NCBI RefSeq assembly: GCF_965363235.1
Contig: NC_134849.1
Span: forward strand, 19,804,863-19,868,862
Length of the DNA: 64,000 bases
Direction of reading: 5' to 3'
From: Mytilus galloprovincialis
Taxonomy: Eukaryota > Mollusca > Bivalvia > Mytilida > Mytilidae
Shown here: in pieces, positions 47,037 through 62,000 of the stretch
How the letters are laid out: the number at the start of each line of letters is the position of its first letter
Numbering within the stretch: position 1 is the stretch's first letter
Notes under the pieces: generated by a model
What the model saw: the letters and a program-made list of their open reading frames with translations, nothing else
Told to the model about the DNA's origin: nothing
The model's database searches: none
Translations under genes and position numbers: made by a program

Positions 47037-50000
47037 CTGAAAGCAGAATACAAGAAACAATTCATAAAAGTAAAAGATAATAAACAATTCATCAAAGTAA
47101 AAGATAATAAACAATTCATCAAAGTAAAAGATAATAAATGTTTATGTACAGTGGATTTCATTATTTTTCGTTGGATACAAATTTTTCGTAGATTTGACGG
47201 AAACAGGTTAATCACGAACTTAATTGTTCAATGAATGACAAATTTTCTGTATGCGTGTATGCAGGTTTCGACAAAACCGTGAAATTAAATATTCACGACA
47301 TGCACATTTTCCTTTATCAAACAAAAATTGGTACCCACGAAAATACATGAATCCACATTATCCAAAAATAACAGACAGTATTATTGTAATGATTTATCAG
47401 CAAATTTGAGTTGCCATATGAAGTATGAACGGACAGATGAAAAGACAGACAGATAGATATTGGCATCATAATACAAAGGTTATCAAGTGTGTATAAAAAT
47501 TCTTATACAATGCAGTTGAACACAGTTCTAAATAAGAATGCATGCTCATTTTGTAAACAGGGACCCTTAGCACGTTACCTGGACTAAGGTAATTGTATAG
47601 AGAATATTTAGGAATAAAATATTTATGTGTGTTAAAAAAAAAAAGAATTCATGTGTTGCCATGTTAAGTACCCCTCATGTTTGAATGCATGTGTTGTAAT
47701 GTTGTTCCAGAGAAGGATGTGAAGAAAAATATTTATTGTGCTGACGGACAGTCTGATGGATGAATGGACTGACACTTGAACACTTGAAACGTTATTAAAA
47801 CAAAATCATTGTCTTTAATTTCTTAAAGAAATTGATATCGTTGAAACACGGACTGCGAGAGGAACCCAAAATGAACTGGTTTAGAAACAGAAATATTCAT
47901 ATTACCACTTGCTCAACATGGAAGTGGGGTAAAAAGGAGACTTTATTTGTACAAGTACAAATAAATGAAAAATTTATTTATATACCTGTTATTTGAGCAA
48001 TAGATGGCTAATTGCAGGGGTATATAAATATGGCAGTACAGTTTTCTGTTTATCAATATAATATCTATTACCTTTATATTTTTCATGACGCAGACTCTCC
48101 TCCCTCAATATTTAGTTCTATTATATTCTGTTTTGTTACTTCTATCTACAAACAGACAAATAATTCTTTCTATAACATTTAATCAGAAATATACACATTC
48201 AAAATTGAACTATAACTTGTTTATGCGTACCAGGAGATATGTATAATATATATGAAAAGAAGGCAATAAAATGTATATGTGAATGAGAGAGTACACGACC
48301 ATACTATTAATGTACAATACAAAAGAAGATATCCATCAAACTATTTGATTGAAAATTTATTTCATTTTATTCTTCCCAATCCTTTCCTTTTTTTTAAAAA
48401 CAAGATGTTGATAGTTATGGACCTAAATGCATCTTAAGGTATTGCTCAAATAGGGGAAGATTGGCATGAGAAGTCATGAAGCTGTGATTTGTAGTTAATA
48501 ATCAGGAGAGAGAGTGGGTGGACAATTTTCTAACGTGCATTACATCCATAGAAATGTGTGTGTGTATCTAACAGGAAGCATATTAATTGGCTGGGCTGAC
48601 CATGCAGTCTACAGTATGGCCAACCTAGATTTGTATCAGATATAAATATCCAAACAAGAATTTGTCCTAAGTACATGCCCCATCTGCACTATCATTTTTT
48701 TTGTTCAGTGGACCGTGGAAATGGGGTAAAATCCCTTATTTGGCATTAAAATTACAAAGATCATATCATAAGTTACATGTGTACTAAGTTTCAAGTTGAT
48801 TGGACTTCAACTTCATCAAAAACTACCTCGACCAAAAACTTTAAGCTGAAGCAGGACAGACGGATGAATGGACGGACGAACAGACGAAAGACAGACGCAC
48901 AGACCAGAAAACATAATGCCCATAAATGGTGCATAAAAATTGTGATCTGTAGTTTTATGGACAATTAGATCAGATAACCCTCTTGTAAAAGCAGGTGTCC
49001 ACCCCTTTTTTTTTTACAATACAGCCCTTAAAATAAACTTGACAATTTGGATGTTTTGTTCTTTTTAAGTTTTAAGGATTTATACACTAAAACACAGGCG
49101 GATCTAGGGGTGCCAAGAGACCCCCTTTTTCCTCTGAAAAAATGGTTAATTATATAGGGACTCACGAAAAAATGACTGTAGCGCGTCCCTTATATTGCAG
49201 TCAGCGAGCTTCCCCCCTATATAAAATTCTGATTACCCCGCTATATAGCCTTTTTGCACTCATGCGGCATCAAGCAAACATCAATCAATCAATCTGAATA
49301 CGCCACTGTTAAAAGTACTCTAATACAAATCATTTCAATTAGTGATTCTCTAAAAGATTAATTAAATTACAATACACCAAACTACAATATATAACAGTAC
49401 TTACAACAGATCCATGCACCACAAAATTCAAAGTATTACTGAAACACCAAAAGCTCTACACCAAATAAACAACGAAAAATTTTTAACATAAGAATTTAGC
49501 CCACAGACCAAAACTTCAGGGTTCTATGGGTAAAAATAACCAAATAATAGCATTTTAATAGCAGTTAAATACTGCAATTTTTAAAATGAGCCAATGTTGT
49601 AATCTTTATGCTAACAGATTCCATCTTCATGCAGGAAGTTTGAATAAAGGGAAGCATCCAAGCTACAATACAGCAAATACTCTATCAAGCCCAAATACTA
49701 CAAATTTATACCTCATGTTCAATTATTTTTTCACTAACTTCAAAAGTTCTAAGAGTTTTCTTTCCCGTTTTTTCATCTACAACTTCCATTGTTCTCTTAG
49801 AAACTTTTTCATCGAGTACTTGTGAACTTTCTTTCACTCTGGTATCCCCCTCTTTGGTTTGTACAACAAGGTTAGCATAGAAAGGTAAACATTTCTGGAA
49901 ACCAGTGTTAGTATGGTTAGTATTGTATTATAGAGCTTATAGTTTCAGGGCCTCACTTTGAATTATGTATCAAGCTATTCAACATTTAATATTATTCAAA

Positions 50001-53000
50001 ACCTTTTTTATACTAGTTTCATGTATGTGGACAGATCAATTTCCGTTTTTTTTTCTATATTTTCTTGATGTAAATCAAAAAGAAGTGATTAAGAAATCCT
50101 AAATGTTAGTATAGATACACTTAACCTCTTCAAAGACTAAATCTCCATGGTATGGATGTTATTAGTACAGGGCAGACAGTGTTATTTCTATTACTAAGTT
50201 AAGTTGTATATGGGTTATATATACAAATTTCTATTATAAAACTTACAGAATTTTCTCCATTCTGATTCAATTTATTTTCTTCCTCTTCTAAAAAATACAA
50301 AAAAAAAACCATGTCACACTTCAAATAAGGAGTTAATTTTTCAGCTGATGCCTGCTCTCTAAATCTCAAATTTCCAGTTATTTTCATTGAGGGTTTATAG
50401 TACCCACAAGGTACAAGACAGTAAAAAATTATTTTGGCTGTGATTTTCACAAGCCACTTCTGGTACTTCATGGTGTGCAAATTGCACATTTAATTTTTAC
50501 AGAATAAGAACATACACATGTCCGGTCAACAATATTTTTACGAGTCCCTATAATTCTATAAATTCATCATCTTTATTTTTTGTATTAATATAATTATCTC
50601 CCCTTTCATTAAATAACTCACAGAAATTTACATACAATATTGTGTATAAACAAATTATATCAAGATCTATGACGCAACAAACTCATTTAAAGAGTTTGCC
50701 TCAGTAGATTGAACTACAAAAACAGAGGGGTGTTTTCCAGGTTTTATGCCAAAAGTGCAGAATTCTTTTTTTTAACTTTATTCAATATTGAAAAAAGAAA
50801 TGAAAGCCTTTTAGTTATACAGGTGCTCCGCAGGGCACAGCTTTATATGACCGCAGAGGTCAAACCGTGAACAGTTTGGGAAAGTATGGACACAACATTA
50901 AAGCTTGAAACAGCTCTGAATTTGGATTGTGATCAAATTCTTGACATAATATGAGTTTCTGACACAAAACAAATGTCAAGATCTTACAAATTTATTATGC
51001 AATATTGTGCAATTAAAGATTTCTTCTTCAAACTTTACAAACATTTGGAATTTGAGAAATTTTGGGGAAAAAATTGAAAACTTCTACCACCCCCTTTTTT
51101 TTGCAATAAGTCCAAAACCTGACATTTCTTAATACATTATTTACAGAAAGTGAAAGGGAGGTAAATCCGAACATACCAAACATTGTTTGTTAACTCTTTT
51201 TGATTTACCTCCCTTACACTGCTTTTAAATTGTCTTAAACTGTCCTTTGATCAGAAAAAACCTAGTTTCCATCCTTTGTTTGCACCTAATTCCAAAACTA
51301 TTGGGACCATAACCCCCAAAATCAATGCCAACTTCCTTTAGTGGTATTGAACCTTCTGGTATAAATTTATAGAGATCCATTCACTATATCTAAAGTTATT
51401 GTCCAGAAAACCTAGTTTTCCCCTTTTTTCCCCCCTAATTTCGCCTTTTTTAGCCCCCAATTCCAAAACATTTTGAGCCATAACCTCCCAAAGTCATTAC
51501 TAACCATCCCGTCATGTTATGGAAACTTGTGGTATAATTTCAGAGAGATTCATACACTTAAACACAAGTTATTGTTTGAAAACTACAAAATTGCCTATTT
51601 TGGGCCCCCTTTTTGGCCCCTAATTCCTAAACTATTTAGACCATAACCCCCCAAATCAATCCAAACCTTCCTTTAGTGGTATTTAACCTTCTGGTAAAAA
51701 TTTAAAGAGATCCATTCACTAAATCTAGTTATTGTCCGGAAACTTAATGTGTCTTCGGACGACAACATACCATTATACGACGAAAATTTTTTTTTGCGGT
51801 CGTATAAAAATTGGTGAAAATTTTCAAATGAATTGTTAATCAAAAGGAGGTTGAAAATCAAAAGGAGGCTGAAAATAAATATTACCTGCAAAGGCAACAT
51901 CTACAGCAGTATTTTTCTTAAGTTCCTGGGCCCTGGCAATCACAGCTTCTGCTTTCATGGCATCAACTTCTAACGACTTCATTCTATATCAACAAAATCA
52001 TATTCAGATTTAAAATTTATTTGACCTATAATGGTTTACTTTTACAAATTGTGACTTGGATGGCGAGTTGTCTCATTGGCACTCATACCACATTTTCTTA
52101 CATCTATATCGTGCTGAGTCTGCTGACTAAACAGAAAAGAAGAATGTGTCCATGGTTGTAAATATGCAAGAGTTAATGCTATACGAGTTCAGCATTTTTT
52201 CCACTTATAATTGGACATTACTCAACAACTGTGAAAGGATCACCACCCAAAATTTAACTTGATCTGTGTTTGGTGGTAGCCAGCATTACATCTAAATTTC
52301 AATTGATAAGGCAAAATAAAGAGAGAGAACAAAAATCAATTTTGGGACTTACATACTTACAGTCTTGGGAAAAACCCATCACCTAAAGCCAGGGAGTAAT
52401 TTTTTTTACCACAGCTCATCTTGAAATAAAGTAGTAGTTTTTATCTATAAAATTTTCACACCCTTAATTTAAGATCACAATTTCAATTGTTGAAATTGTG
52501 TTGTAACAATAATAACTTTAATTGTTCAAGTTATTCCATATTAAGAATATTGACTGTTTTTTGCTTTGTGTCCAGTGGCAAAGGTTCAAATGCAGATGTA
52601 GAAAGTGAGCAGATCTACACTAAATATAATAGGTTGGAAGTTAGAAAACTGAGATAACGGACCAGAAATTTGTACTGACCTAGGTTAATGAGGATATAAT
52701 AGGCATAGAGATATAGCACCATCATAGAGTTGTTGCTATGATTCATTAAGGTGTAAACAGTATAGCACTCTTCCTACACAAAACATAAGATAAGTGATTG
52801 ATAAAGCTGATCTTTGACCCAGATCTTGTCCTTGAAATTCAGACTTGTGAAAAAGCAACCAGGCAAGTTGCTATAGTCACATGGTTTCTAATTGCTAGAA
52901 GGAAAGATTATTGTTCTAGACAGACATTGTTAGATACAAATGTGCAATACTGAGTTTCTAGTTACACGTGTATATTATGTGTTAATTGTGTAGTTAGTGT

Positions 53001-56000
53001 TATAGGTGTTATAGCAAACTAAACACAGAGGATATAGTATTACAATCATGCAAGATTTTCATTCAGATTGTTCCCATAATTATTTTGTCTACTACTGGAC
53101 TCAAAATTTTAATTATAGCTCCGAGACTAAGTTTGTATTTGAAAACTGTTGCTGTTAAATTTACGTTTCCTTTAAAGTTCAGTTAGAGCTAATTTCTTAA
53201 TGATTTTAGAGAAAGAATTTGGTAGGTTTGCTTGCTTTGTTTGTATAAACATTTGCTAAGGCATTGTAATTAAGATTGACATCTGCAAACAATATAGAAT
53301 TGACCGAGTTAAACCTTATTAATTTTAGCAGATGTTCATTTTAATTTATACAACGCTTGAGCAAACATAACTACAAACAAAGCAAACTAGCCGACCAAAT
53401 TTTAATTGACAAGCATTAGGAATGTTCCCTTTAAACTGAAAACCCTCATTGCTGTATACTGTGGATTCATTATTATTCGTTGGATACCAATTTTCATGGA
53501 TTTCATGGGAACAGACGAACCACGAAATTAAATCTTCAACGAATACCAAATTTTCTATAGGTTTGTATGCAGATTTCTCCAAAACCACAAAATTAAATAT
53601 CCACGAACATGTAAGTTTTCCTCAATCCACGAAAATTGGTATCCACGAAAATAAATGAATCCACAGTAAAACAGAACAAGCTTGATGAAAATCTTGCAGA
53701 TAAAGCACACATTTGATCATTTGTGACATTAGGAAGACTTATACATACATAGAGATTTAATTATTTATGAAAATGTGCTGGAACTATTTGTTTTCTCTTT
53801 TAGATGAACTTCAATTTATCCTTAAAAATAATAACAGAAATAAATTCCAAGCACATGTTCATGTTTTGGTGATCATTTTTGTTGTTGATTAATAAAGAAT
53901 TTGTATGCCTTATAATTGAAGCTGTTATTTATTAGCTATTATGTAATTATTTATGATAAAGATCTTAATTAGTTCAACAAATCTCAATTTCTACGATCAA
54001 CAACTTAAAAGCCACACCTGGCGGCACGCCACGCTGCCCTTTTCTCTGCTTGGAGCGCCCTGTCTTCAGCAGGAGATAATTTTTTGTCCTCAGTAGATGG
54101 CGCTTCAAGTCCTTCCTGTTCGAGACGATCCTGCATGCGTTTTTCAGCTTTAAGTGTCCGCACAGGTATTCTGGATGGACTACATTAACAAAATTTTCAT
54201 TTTTAATAACTCTACTTAATTTACCAAAACAAATTTCACTATAAGTTAAATTTTCCTGACTAACAAATATATATATATATTCTTTATTATTTAGTTCTTT
54301 TAATTTCTTTTTCCAATATAATAATTCTTTTTAATTTAGTTGTACTTATTTCTTTTACCCAAAATAATAATTCTTAGTCATGCATTTAAGTATAGAATTA
54401 TAGTCGAAATTTACAAGTATCATGCAACAAGCATGCAGTTATTCTTAATGTGAATTAAAAATTGTTTTAAATAATTCTCTCACTTTTTTTATATTTTAAT
54501 TGTTCATTTTAACTTTAAATTAGAAACAGATGTTTATAAATCATTCAACAGATTCTAAATTTAATTTTTTTATCTACAAAATACAATTCTAACATTGGCC
54601 ATCAAATGATCACAGAAACAGACATAACACAAGGGAGGACACATGACAGACAACACTAAAAGCTAAACATTTGTGCAAATTATCTCCCTTTAACAAATAT
54701 TTGTGCAAATTATCTCCCTTTTAGTGCAAAAAATCTCCCTTTAACAAATATTCCCTTCCACAAAAGGTGCACTATATATTGCTCTTCGAATACAAAAAAC
54801 ATCTTCTCTGAAACTAATATCTTATTATTTGACATATCTCCACTGTCCTTAAGTTAGAAAAACAGTTGTTTTTGACAATTATATAACCGAGAAAATGTGG
54901 GGCAACATGCAATTAAGAAAGCATGTTGAACAACATCAACTTTTATTGAAATCAATCATTATAAAAATATAAAATTGCAACTCATTTACAACATTGCAAT
55001 ACAATCTTTTTTTTAATTTCTTGATTTTTCTTGATTTTTTAAAGTGTTTGTTAAGAAATCAGAAAAGGTGGTTAAAACAAACTGAAAAGAAATTCCCCCT
55101 TATTTAGAAGGACAATACCAGTCTGGACAGACAAACTGAAAAGAATTCCTCCCTTATTTAGAAGGATAATACCAGTCTGGACAGACAAACTAAAAAGAAT
55201 TCCCCCTTATTTAGAAGGACAATACCAGTCTGGACAGACAAACTGAAAAGAATTCCTCCCTTATTTAGAAGGACAATACCAGTCTGGACAGAAAACCTGA
55301 AAAAAATTCCCCCCTTATTTAGAAGGACAATACCAGTCTGGACAGACAAACTGAAAAGAATTCCCCCCTTAATTAGAAGGACAATACCAGTCTGGACAGA
55401 CAAACTGAAAAGAATTCCCCCCCCCCCATATTTAGAAGGATAATACCAGTCTGGACAGACAAACTGAAAAGAATTCCTCCCTTATTTAGAAGGACAATAC
55501 CAGTCTGGACAGACAAACTGAAAAAAATTCCCCCCTTATTTAGAAAGACAATACCAGTCCGGACAGACAAACTGAAAAGAATACCCCCCTTAATTAGAAG
55601 GATAATACCAGTCTGGACAGACAAACTGAAAAAAATTCCCCCCTTATTTAGAAGGACAATACCAGTCTGGACAGACAAACTGAAAAGAATTCCCCCCTTA
55701 TTTAGAAGGACAATACCAGTCTGGACAGACAAACTGAAAAGAATTCCCCCCTTATTTAGAAGGACAATACCAGTCTGGACAGACAAACTGAAAAGAATTC
55801 CTCCCTTATTTAGAAGGACAATACCAGTCTGGACAAACTGAAAAGAATTCCTCCCTTATTTAGAAGGATAATACCAGTCTGGACAGACAAACTGAAAAGA
55901 ATTCCCCCCTTATTTAGAAGGACAATACCAGTCTGGACAGACAAACTGAAAAGAATTCCTCCCTTATTTAGAAGGATAATACCAGTCTGAACAGACAAAC

Positions 56001-59000
56001 TGAAAAGAATTCCCCCCTTATTTAGAAGGACAAACCAGTCTGGATAGACAAACTGAAAAAAATTCCCCCCTTATTTAGAAGGATAATACCAGTCTGGACA
56101 GACAAACTGAAAAAAATTTCCCCCTTATTTAGAAGGACAATACCAGTCTGGACAGACAAACTGAAAAGAATTCCTCCCTTATTTAGAAGGACAATACCAG
56201 TCTGGACAGACAAACTCTTATATATTCCAATTTAATTTATAATAAATTCTGTTATTACAGAAGATGCATTACATTTGCACTTATTATAATTACATTTGCA
56301 CACAATATCATACGAATCAATTTAAATCAATACGATTTTGATACGTTTTTCCATGATGTCAGCTATATTTGTTCAAATGTTTATTCTTTATTTGTAAATT
56401 TCTAGATAGTATTTCAATTAGAATCTTTAAAATGGAAAAATGAAAGGTAAAACTTCACATTGGATTCTGAAATAAAAAAATGTTTAGAAATGTCGTAAAA
56501 GACCTGTGTGCAAATGTAAATTTCCCTTTCTCTAATTACACAAACTGTAATACACACTTTACTGAACACATATATAGATCACATCTGAGCAAGCAATGGT
56601 ATATTTAACACTGTTACAATATACATGCCGATCCATTTGATTATACTACCTCCTTTGTAAGCTTTCCGATTAATAAGAATTAGCCTCATTATTATTTTCT
56701 AAGGAACACAACTCCAATACCCATTATAGGAATTTTTACTAAAGGGACACAACTTCAATATCTTAATGGCTGAAATATTTTATCTTGTGCAAGAAAACTG
56801 TGACTTAAAATATATGTATGCTTTACTATACACAATACTATTTTTTTTTTTTCACCACCATCATGATCATATAACTAGCTTAAATTACTTACCTTTGTAT
56901 AACTTCATTTTAGAATGTATTCTAGGTAATATTTTCAAAATCAACTTTGACATGAACTATCCACCTTATTTTTATTCTGAGAGTTCATGAGACGTGACAT
57001 GAGTTATTCAACTTGTAATCTCGCCTTTTAAATCATCTTGAGAGATGACCTGACCTATTTACCTTGTAATCTCGACTTCGTAATCATCATGAGAGTTGAC
57101 CTGACCTATTTACCTTGTAATCTCGCCTTCGTAATCGTCGTGAGAGTTGACCTGACTAGTGACATCAGATACCAGCTCCTCTGTCGTCATACTATTTACT
57201 TTCATTTCTGTAATAAATAATATTGGGACTTATATAAAATTTTCTTTTTTTTTCCTATTTAACAACCTGTATCATATTGGGTATTCAATTACAGTAATCA
57301 ATTAATTGGAATTCTTATTCAAGCTTTATAATTTTAGATTTTTTGAAAAAAGTTTAATTATTAGATTTTTTTCAAATGCTGTTGTCAATTTTATATGACA
57401 TTGTTAAGGATATGGAAACTGTAACTTCTACAATAATTCAATAATTTACTTAATTAGGTATGCTTCACCATTGGAATAAGTAGTATGTATACAAACTTTA
57501 ATCACTAGCATAATGCAATTCAGCACAAAATGATCTTCCCATTGAATGTTTTGTAATCACAATTTTGCAGAAAAATCTAGAAATCACAATTACACAGTTT
57601 AAACTGTGCCAACTTTACATAATATTGTTTTTATACACAGAATCTAATTTTCATGAAATTAAAGAGATATGGTATTTTATTTCAAGATAGAAAATCACTT
57701 CGGACACTTGACAAAACCAAAGCAAATGAAAATGCTCTTATTGCAGTTTTTCCTCTCAGTCACAATGAAGCCTTCAACAATGAGCAAAAGCTCACTGCAA
57801 ATTTAATTCCTAGAACTAGATTTGTGCAGAATTGTTTGCAAGATTTGGTCAACCTTATATATGGGCACTGTGTCACACAGAAAAGTCAATGTTTGGCCAC
57901 ATATTTATCATTCAACAAAGTATATATTTCGAAAATACCAGTTTTGCTCCAAAAAAAAGTGGTAACCATGAGAATAAAATAGAACTAGGTTTGGGTCAAA
58001 TTGTTTGTAAGATTTGGTCAACACTATATATGGCCACATATTAATCATTCAACAAAATATATCATTTTATCAATGAAATCAAATCATCCACGAAAATACC
58101 AGTTGTGCTCGCAAAAAAAAATATAACATGAAAAGAAATGAATCCCAGTAATAATCTATTTCTGAATAATATTTCTGTTTATGTTACTGCTAATTTCCTG
58201 ATCCTTGTAGAGTAAAACTTTGGTAGGCTTGCTTGTTCTGTTTGTATAAATGTCAATTCTAGCTATGCTATTAACATTGATATCTTCAAAAAATATATAT
58301 AGGCATATTTTAACCTGTATATATATTATATTTGAATTTGATTTGACGTTATCCCAATTACAATTGTACAATACAAAAACAAAGCTAGCAAGCTAACCAA
58401 AGTCTTGCTTTACATGCTTCAGGACATTAGCTGTAAACAATTCCTACAGATGTATATACCTTCTGCCTCTTTCATTTTCTCAAACTCATGCTGTGACCAG
58501 AACGTAAACTTCTTAGCTGTAACAATGTTAGCTAGGTTAGTTATAAATAGCCAAGCAAGTACAAGTGTCTATTGATCTATTGCAAGTTCATAACCAGACT
58601 CTGACCATGCAAAACTTGAAAGCTGTATACATTTGTATTTGATTATAGCTTTGTCTGAATCAATTTCCTGTTTAAATTAAGGATTTACATGTATTTCACA
58701 ATTTGAAATCGACTGCTGTAAATTCTTAAATTTTGGCAATTATTTCATTTCTTCTTGCGAAAAAAATTTTGACTGGATGTATTTCCCAAAATCAATACTT
58801 TTTAAATTTTGATAACATTTATTGTGTTCCATATTTTTTAAATCTACACAATCAATTTCTCATTAATTAATTTCTCGTCAATTGTTTAAAAATCTGCAAT
58901 TATAAAAACACAGGATCTGCATTTATAGTAATTCATTCTGACATTTTTTATAATTTTAGTATACTTGACTGTAAGTGATATGAATTAATTTCAATCCCTC

Positions 59001-62000
59001 CTCCAAACCAATTCTTGTTCCAATCTTCATCTCAAATATCAATGGTTACAATAGATCAATAGACACCAATTTCCTAAACTTATATTAAATTCAAGCATGC
59101 ATATAATATAATATAATTGTTAATAAACATTCAATAGCTCAATCATTATACTGTAGAAGGCAAAGCATTTTCTTCTTTTTTCTTCTGTAAGACGACTTCC
59201 AATGTACTTCATTTGTTAGTTTTAATATTCTCTAAATTCAAAAGACCAATTAATTACATCAGTTAAGTCAAAATAAAAGTCATCAAATTTTCAAAATGTT
59301 GAACAAGTTTTCGAAAGCTGTACACCAAAATACTAAGATCCGGTTAAAATAAAGGTTTTCTGATGCTGTTATGAACTTATCCAATCAGTTTTCTTGTTTA
59401 ATTATTTTGTTGTTGAATTATGTTCTTCAACGCTGATCTTTCATACTCATACTGCAGAGAGAATATTTTGTCCATTAATTCTAACCAAGTTAAATTATTT
59501 GATTTGAAATCTTTTTTTTGTGGCAGTTGGTACATCTAACAATTTTCTCCTGATAAAGTGCCAGGGTCAAGCAACATGTGTGAGTTGGGTATACATTTAC
59601 AATTAATTCTCCATAGGCCGTAATGGTAACGTTTTCCTCCGTTGCTCAGTCCATATCGTTTACTTGAACATGTATGATGGCTCATATCGAAGCTGATACA
59701 TTTATACATGTCTGGTTAAATTTTCGGGGTGGCAAGTGAGATTACTTTTTTCGCGAATTGATGGACCCCGGAAGATGGTGAAAAATGTCAGTCTCCTCAT
59801 GAAATAATCCCAAAATTCTGATCATAAAATTCAATAAAAAAATTGTCCTTTCTAATAATTTATTTCAGGTCAAATCTACATCTTTCTTTTCTCATCACAC
59901 CAGCTCTATAAAACAGTTCTTATTGTTCATTTATGTCCATTTTTAAAATCACAGCATCCACAATTGTATGGCGGACTAATATTTTTTTTAATTACGTCAT
60001 CTGAGTTCCTCATCTCAAGGTCTATTAGGGATCCTGACCCAGTTATTGATGCATTATTAGTAATTATTTGCCATTATTCCACAATGCACAGTTCTGTACT
60101 TTTTTTTTTTGGATAAATTTGCTATATTTACAAGTTTCGACCATGTATAGTACACATTTGTGTACAATACATACATGTCTAAAATGTGTACAATATACAC
60201 ATGTCCAAAATGTGTACAATACATACATGTCCAAATAAGGTAGCAAAATAGATTCCAATGACTGCAGAAAAGAAACCAATTTTAAACAAAACTGTGCATC
60301 TCAAGAATAATAACAAAATTAAGATTAATTAAAACTGTTCTGGGTATAATATTTTAAGTAAGCATGGGAACTTTTTAGCATGTCTTGTAATACTTGTCAC
60401 TGAACAGAAACATGTACAAATTTCTATCCAATACATTTTGATGAGTTAAAAGGACTAATTTACAAAATTCATGCCAGTACCAATATTTTTATAATTAAAC
60501 AATAAAATAAAATGGATCTCTGACACTAATTTTTGTCCCCTAATTATTTTTATTATTCTAACTGTTGAAAATTACATTTCAATTTTTTGGGGCTTTTTTT
60601 CTATTTTTCGAAAATTTAGATATATACAATTATAAACTTATTTAAAAAAAAGATAAAATAACATTTTTTAATTAAAATGAAACAGAAATTTACTTTTTCA
60701 AAATGGCAGACATTTTCTAAAAATTTTGCCATCTAATGGGTAACTTTTATACAAAGTCCTGTGTATTAGTGAACTTATTTCACTGAAAAGTGTGAATTAA
60801 TGTTAATGTCAAATTTCATGATTTTCATCATTATAAATTTAATATAGATTATCAGTCAAAAGAAACCATGCTTACATCTGGCAAAACACACTCTTGTGAC
60901 TTATTTGTGAAGCTTTCAAATTCGGATTGTGCTTATCACATCATGATTCAGAGAATAAATAATAAAGTATCCCTGTCACTATGAAACCCCATTCATCAAC
61001 ATTCTGTAATAAGATTATTTCCACTTTCCAACATTAAAATATTAGTCAAAGAATAAACTTAAAGTTGTTCACAACTAAAATGTCTGAGTGTGTTAATATT
61101 AATTACAGCTTGTTTTACATATATGCTTAATTGGTCAGTGATCCATGGTTTATGAAAGCACTAGTGAAAATCATTATCATATTGCTTGACAATGAATCCT
61201 GGTGCTCTTTTAAAAATATATATCAAAAATACCAAATTTCAATCCAAGGTAAATTGAAAACGGGAAGTCCATAAAACTGACAAATCAAACATAAGCAACC
61301 AAATGAACTTGTGAACAACAGTGTCATATTCGTGACTGTTGGGTTAAACATGTTTTATAGCTAACTAAACCTGACACTTGTATGACAGTCCTTTATGGTT
61401 TAATTTTATCAATAATATTGGGTGCATGAGTAATTTTAATACTTATTTCATAATGTAAATCAGACTCATGTATTCCACACACTCAAGTAATTTAGCTGTG
61501 AGGCAAATTTCTCCCTGAATCATGATGTGTTTACCAACATAGTATGACCAACTTGTTGATTGGGAGAGCAGAAAAATGTATGCATCCTTTTTAACTACAC
61601 TTTAGCTCCTAGATGTCACACAATTTTACCTGTTTCAGTTGGGAGAACGATTTTCTTTTTCACTATAAAAATATATTTATACATGTGTATATATATACAT
61701 CTCAGAGTACAACAATATATAAAAGTCAGAAAAAGTATCAATAGCCTAAACTCTAGTATTATAAAGCAATGTTACAATCAAAGAAAGAGAAGCTTGGTTA
61801 AATGCAAGAAATCCTCAAAAAGTTAATAGGCATTAAAGACATGTTAAATGCTGAGTTAAAATACTGGCAAATATCGTAAAATATCCACTCTAAATATCTT
61901 TTGAGACTTTGTTATTTACAACGAAACTACAAAGTTGCTGGATGCACTGAAAAAATCACATGCTTATTCAACTTGACTTTTTAGTGAACAAAAAGAAAAC

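Noticed and set aside
49405..49438. A 34-bp SCRIB exon with strong acceptor and donor (GTTTCAG, GTAAGT)
   Set aside because: In the required phase its first codon is TAA, so it adds no coding sequence; kept only as an alternative way of ending the reading frame.
55158..56213. Minus-strand repetitive proteins (SVQTGIVLLNKGG units)
   Set aside because: Created by the 53/54-bp minisatellite; frames break whenever the unit is 53 bases or the C-run changes, and no splice phase joins them to SCRIB.
55083..56216. CRISPR array
   Set aside because: The units are contiguous with no unique spacers, and the genome is eukaryotic.
57653..57982. 109-codon plus-strand frame
   Set aside because: Its phrases recur immediately downstream, showing repeat origin; there is no domain and it lies in a SCRIB intron.
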